A stretch of 64,000 nt of DNA from DTPU01 sp963827855 (lineage in GTDB: Bacteria > Planctomycetota > Phycisphaerae > Sedimentisphaerales > Anaerobacaceae), in NCBI GenBank assembly GCA_963827855.1, contig CAWHBY010000001.1, positions 1,116,001 to 1,180,000 of the forward strand, read 5' to 3'. The notes under the pieces are model-generated. The model was not told the origin of the DNA and did not search any database. It saw only the letters and a list, made by a program, of their open reading frames with translations. The position numbers and the translations under genes were made by a program. Shown here piece after piece: positions 60,852 through 64,000 of this stretch (positions are counted from its first letter, which is position 1; each line of letters opens with the position of its first letter).

Positions 60852-61170
60852 ATGGATGGCTCGGTCGTACGGGGGATCACCGTGCCTACTGCATCCGTAC
60901 TGGCGTTCTCGTTTGTCTACGACAGCAAGCCATCCGGCGTGGTGCTTCCAGGCTGGCGGGCAGGGAGCCGTCAGCTCGATCCGCAGCGCGTGGAGCACAA
61001 ACCTGGATCTGCACGGACCCGACGATCGGTCTGCGGGTCCGTTGCGTCGCAGTCAAGTATGCCGACTCTCCGACCGTGGAATGGACCCTCTACTTCAAGA
61101 ACACAGGGACGGTCGACGCGCCGATTCTTGAGAGAATCCAGGCCCTGGACATCGAGGTCAACCGCCCCTG
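60852..61170 (+). pseudogene. Remnant of an alpha-galactosidase-type gene
   Basis: In one frame the sequence gives FSFVYDSKPSGVVLPGW; in the next, from about 60995, WICTDPTIGLRVRCVAVKYADSPTVEWTLYFKNTGTVDAPILERIQALDIEVNRP. Both match, in order, the N-terminal beta-sandwich region of alpha-galactosidase-type (GH36-like) enzymes as I remember them. The frame breaks between the pieces, a stop follows NRP, and no catalytic domain remains. From 61171 to 61422 I see no gene. Confidence 0.65.
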
Positions 61171-61422
61171 AGGGCATGGTTCAGGTCTTTCGCAGACCCA
61201 AGAGCTTCTGCAAACGGCCAGTCAGGATGCGGGGCCTCGACAGCCAGGCGACCTACCTGTGGTGCCTCCAGACCGGCGCCGAGGAATTCTACGGCGGCCG
61301 CGAGCTGCTGGAGAGGGGACTGAGGATCACCCTGGCGGGTACGCTGAGCACGCAGTTCGTTCTCCCTGCGTACAGACAACAACGGTGCTCCCCTGACCGC
61401 CAATCACGGCAGAGGCTCCACC

Positions 61423-64000
61423 TCAGTCGTCGTTCAGACCACTCACCTCGACACTCTTGTCCAGATTGATCGTCTCTGGGTAGATCCCGGGCCGGATCAC
61501 GATCTTGGCCCCTTTCTTGGCGACTTCCATCGCCTTCTGGATACTGTCCAAGGGATGCGTGGCCGTCCCGTCCTCGGCAGGATCGCTGATATTGGGATCG
61601 CCCGGCCCCGGATCGCTGGGCGCGTCGTCATCGACGTAGAGGGTATCCAGGACACTCTCGAAGTAGGCCTTGACCTCGCAATTCGCGGTCATCGTGATCG
61701 ACGCTTGACTGTCATTGCTATAGAACCCGCCCCCCCAACCCACGAATCGGAACAAGGGGCGAGCTTCGGCCGCGATCGAGACGACCTCGCCAGCAGCATG
61801 CTTGTAGCTCCCCACGCCTCCTGCCGGCGTGACAACGGATCCGCCTGCAGTAGAGGCAATCACCAGGGTGTACTCATCCACTGCCTCGAAGTTGGCCTGG
61901 ATCGCGTAGTCGCCGTCCAGGGTGACGGTGGTGCTGGCTGCATTGGGGTCGGCCACCTTGCCAGCGGTCACTGCTGTGCCGGTCCAGTTCAGGAAGAGGT
62001 TATCGCCGGATGCCGTGGCAACCACAGAGACTGCGGTCCCCTGGTTGTACTGGAAGCTGCCCAAACCGGGCGAGCTCACTGTTCCGCCGCTCCCCGCGCT
62101 GATCGTCAGGGTCTTGGTCTGCTGGTCAGCAGCGAAGTTGGCCTTGAGCGCGTAGTCGCCGTCCAGGGTGACGGTGGTGTCGGCTGCATTGGGATTGTCG
62201 ACCTTGCCCACGGCCACTGCCGTGCCGGTCCAGTTCACGAAGTGGTTGCCCGTGGATGCCGTGGCGACCACAGAGACCGTCGTGCCCTGGGCGTACTGGA
62301 AGATTCCGACGCCAGGAGTGCTGAGCGTCCCCCCGATACTCGAACTGAGGGTCAGAGTCTTCGATGGGGCAATCGCGAAGTTGGCCTGGAGGGTGTAGTC
62401 ACCGTCTAGGGTCGCCGTCGTGGTCGCCGCATTGGGGTTGGCGACCTTGCCCGCAGTCACCGCCGTGCCGGTCCAGTTCACAAAACGGTAGCTAGCCAAT
62501 GGCGTTGCGGCCACAGTGGCCATTGCGCCATGGTCATACTGGAAGGTCCCGGAGCCCGGGGTACTGACTGCGCCACCGCCTGTGCTGCTGATGTTCAGGG
62601 TCCGCTGGTCAAAAGCGAAGTTGGCCTGCAGAGTATAGTCCGCATCCATGACGACTGTGGTCTTGGCAGCGGTTGGGTTGGCGACTTTACCTGCACTCAC
62701 GGCGGTTCCGGTCCAGTTTACGAAGTGGTGGTTGAGCTCAGCCTTCGTCTTCAGCAAGACCATCATCCCGTGACCAACCTGGAAGCTCCCCACGCCAGGG
62801 GCAGTGATCGTCCCACCGGGTGTGACACTGGTGGTCAAGGTGGTCGGTTGATCAACGGCGAAGTTGGCCTGCAGGGCGTAGTCTGCATCCATGGTCACCG
62901 TGGTATTGGCTGCATTGGGGTCGGTGACCTTGCCTGCGGCTACCGCCGAGCCGGTCCAGTTCACGAAGTGATTGTTCGAAGAGGCGAGGCCGGCGACTGC
63001 GACCACCGCCCCGTGCTGATACTGGAAGCTGCCAAGGCCTGGGGTGGTCACCGTGCCACCACTGGTGGTGCTCGTCACCAGGGTCCGCTTGTCTGAAGCG
63101 AAGTTGGCCTGCAGCGTGTAGTCACTGTCCACGGTCACGGTGGTGCTGGCTGCATTGGCATTGCCCACCTTGCCCGCAGTGACCGCTGAACCGCTCCAAC
63201 TCACGAAGTGGTAGTTCGCTGCCGCAGCCGCTGAGATGGAGACGGTAGTGCCCTGGTTGTACTGGAAGCTGCCTATACCCGGCGTACCGACTGTACCACC
63301 GCTACTTGCGCTGGTGGTCAGAGTCCGCTTGTCAAAGACGAAGTTGGCCTGGACGCTGTAGTCACCATCCATCGTCACGGTCGTGCTGGCAGAGTTGGCG
63401 TTAGCCACCTTGCCCGCAGTCACCGCTGAACCGGTCCAGTCCACAAAGTGGGAGCCTGATACGGCGGTCGCTGAGATGGAGACCGTGGCGCCGTGGTCGT
63501 ACTGGAAGCTGCCCACACCAGGCGTACTGACCGCACCACCGCTGCTTGCGCTGGTGGTTAGTGTCCTACGGTCCATGACGAAATTGACCTGCAGTGTGTA
63601 GTCGGCATCCATCGTCACCGTGGTGCTCGCAGATCTCGCGTCGGCCACCTTTCCGGCAGTCACCGCGGTGCCCGTCCAACTCACGAAGTGGTAGTTCGTC
63701 GAGGCCGTCGCAGCCACTGCGACGCGGGTATCCTGATTGTACTGGAACGCCCCGATACCCGGCAGACTTGCAGTGCCGCCCGCGGAGGTACTGACCGTGA
63801 GTGTTCGCGTCCCGGGGATTCCGGCGTAGCCCTGGTCACCCTGGAGGTAGTCGTAGCTCTCGCTCTGGGTGACCCAGTACCAGTACCGAACGCCGGGCAT
63901 GGCGGTCGTGTCATCGTAGCTCGTGGCGACCATCCAGTCGCCCATAGGGCTCTTGGGCCCATCCGCCGTGTCAGAACGGGCCACGCGGTAGTAGAACGGG
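61423..64000 (-). CDS. InlB-repeat secreted protein, partial at the right edge
   Basis: The frame is open to the window end (FYYRVARSDTADGPKSP..YDDTTAMPGVRYWYWVTQSES), a fibronectin-like stretch, so the start lies outside; GTG 63984 is only the first in-frame start codon. It contains nine divergent InlB B-type repeats of about 80 residues (RTLTTSASSGGAVSTPGVGSFQYDHGATVSISATAVSGSHFVDWTGSAVTAGKVANANSASTTVTMDGDYSVQANF). The C-terminus begins a beta-helix (YVDDDAPSDPGPGDPNISDPAEDGTATHPLDSIQKAMEVAKKGAKIVIRPGIYPETINLDKSVEVSGLNDD) and stops. Past the stop, the same frame still reads AVIGGQGSTVVVCTQGERT, so the helix has been cut short by a nonsense change and decay. Surface-exposed; ligand unknown. 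Confidence 0.85.
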   Translation of the reverse strand, partial: PFYYRVARSDTADGPKSPMGDWMVATSYDDTTAMPGVRYWYWVTQSESYDYLQGDQGYAGIPGTRTLTVSTSAGGTASLPGIGAFQYNQDTRVAVAATASTNYHFVSWTGTAVTAGKVADARSASTTVTMDADYTLQVNFVMDRRTLTTSASSGGAVSTPGVGSFQYDHGATVSISATAVSGSHFVDWTGSAVTAGKVANANSASTTVTMDGDYSVQANFVFDKRTLTTSASSGGTVGTPGIGSFQYNQGTTVSISAAAAANYHFVSWSGSAVTAGKVGNANAASTTVTVDSDYTLQANFASDKRTLVTSTTSGGTVTTPGLGSFQYQHGAVVAVAGLASSNNHFVNWTGSAVAAGKVTDPNAANTTVTMDADYALQANFAVDQPTTLTTSVTPGGTITAPGVGSFQVGHGMMVLLKTKAELNHHFVNWTGTAVSAGKVANPTAAKTTVVMDADYTLQANFAFDQRTLNISSTGGGAVSTPGSGTFQYDHGAMATVAATPLASYRFVNWTGTAVTAGKVANPNAATTTATLDGDYTLQANFAIAPSKTLTLSSSIGGTLSTPGVGIFQYAQGTTVSVVATASTGNHFVNWTGTAVAVGKVDNPNAADTTVTLDGDYALKANFAADQQTKTLTISAGSGGTVSSPGLGSFQYNQGTAVSVVATASGDNLFLNWTGTAVTAGKVADPNAASTTVTLDGDYAIQANFEAVDEYTLVIASTAGGSVVTPAGGVGSYKHAAGEVVSIAAEARPLFRFVGWGGGFYSNDSQASITMTANCEVKAYFESVLDTLYVDDDAPSDPGPGDPNISDPAEDGTATHPLDSIQKAMEVAKKGAKIVIRPGIYPETINLDKSVEVSGLNDD
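61675..63815. repeat. Nine tandem repeats of about 240 bp (InlB B-type)
   Basis: Each unit encodes SGGxxxTPGxGSFQY .. HFVxWTGxAVTAGKVxxxxAxxTTVTxDxDYxLQxNF. Neighbouring units share long identical stretches, so copy number may vary and assembly here needs care. Confidence 0.88.

Noticed and set aside
61675..63815. Regularly spaced repeats as a possible CRISPR array
   Set aside because: The units are about 240 bp, coding and in frame; there are no short repeat-spacer units and no cas genes.

Overview
The window is GC-rich, carries giant secreted proteins built from few modules, and uses bacterial TTGACT/TATAAT-like promoters. CotH-like domains, lamin-tail domains, right-handed beta-helices, GloVer repeats, sigma factors with membrane-anchored C-terminal domains, and an integrase with an AWPxLPxxxRxxILAL tail together suggest a planctomycete, probably an uncultured member of the Phycisphaerae. 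That assignment is inference from gene content; there is no rRNA in the window.

Layout. 1-23474: surface and secreted proteins. These are two CotH-like proteins (one 5'-truncated by the window edge, one split by four single-base frameshifts), two PAP2-type lipoproteins bracketing a beta-helix protein on the minus strand, and a three-gene operon (10486-23474) of very large CotH, beta-helix, lamin-tail and jelly-roll proteins. 23636-24412: an OmpA-like lipoprotein closed by a strong terminator. 24728-33565: a type IV pilus operon (pilM, pilN, pilO, a pilP-like gene, pilB, pilT, pilC and two prepilins). 33629-33702: tRNA-Val(GAC).

33682-45533: an 11.85-kb integrated element bounded by a 21-bp direct repeat of the tRNA 3' end. 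On the minus strand it has a compact, translationally coupled replication/integration operon: helix-turn-helix protein, replication-initiator-like protein, RepA-like ATPase, small ORF, AlpA-like excisionase, XRE regulator and tyrosine integrase. Two repeats suggestive of iterons or operators lie just upstream. A central cargo block of unfamiliar proteins has its own promoters, and a packaging module encodes small and large terminase subunits. I see no capsid, portal, tail or lysis gene, so it looks like a phage satellite rather than a prophage. The attachment core lies in frame inside the integrase gene. In the integrated state the integrase ends with tRNA-derived codons; circularisation would instead fuse it to a 69-residue tail now stranded at the far end of the element. 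A related integrase remnant right of the far repeat implies earlier occupation of this tRNA.

45953-64000: a lipoprotein, two GloVer/beta-helix proteins (one with FG-GAP repeats), two paralogous membrane-tethered ECF-type sigma factors flanking a metallo-beta-lactamase/beta-helix fusion, a GDPD phosphodiesterase, a MORN-like lipoprotein, a duplicated leucine-rich-repeat protein, the remains of an alpha-galactosidase gene, and a partial InlB-repeat protein running off the right edge. Intergenic spaces repeatedly contain short arrays with 7- or 8-bp periodicity. Several long secreted-protein genes carry single-base frameshifts, mostly in G/C runs; these could be real decay or assembly error.
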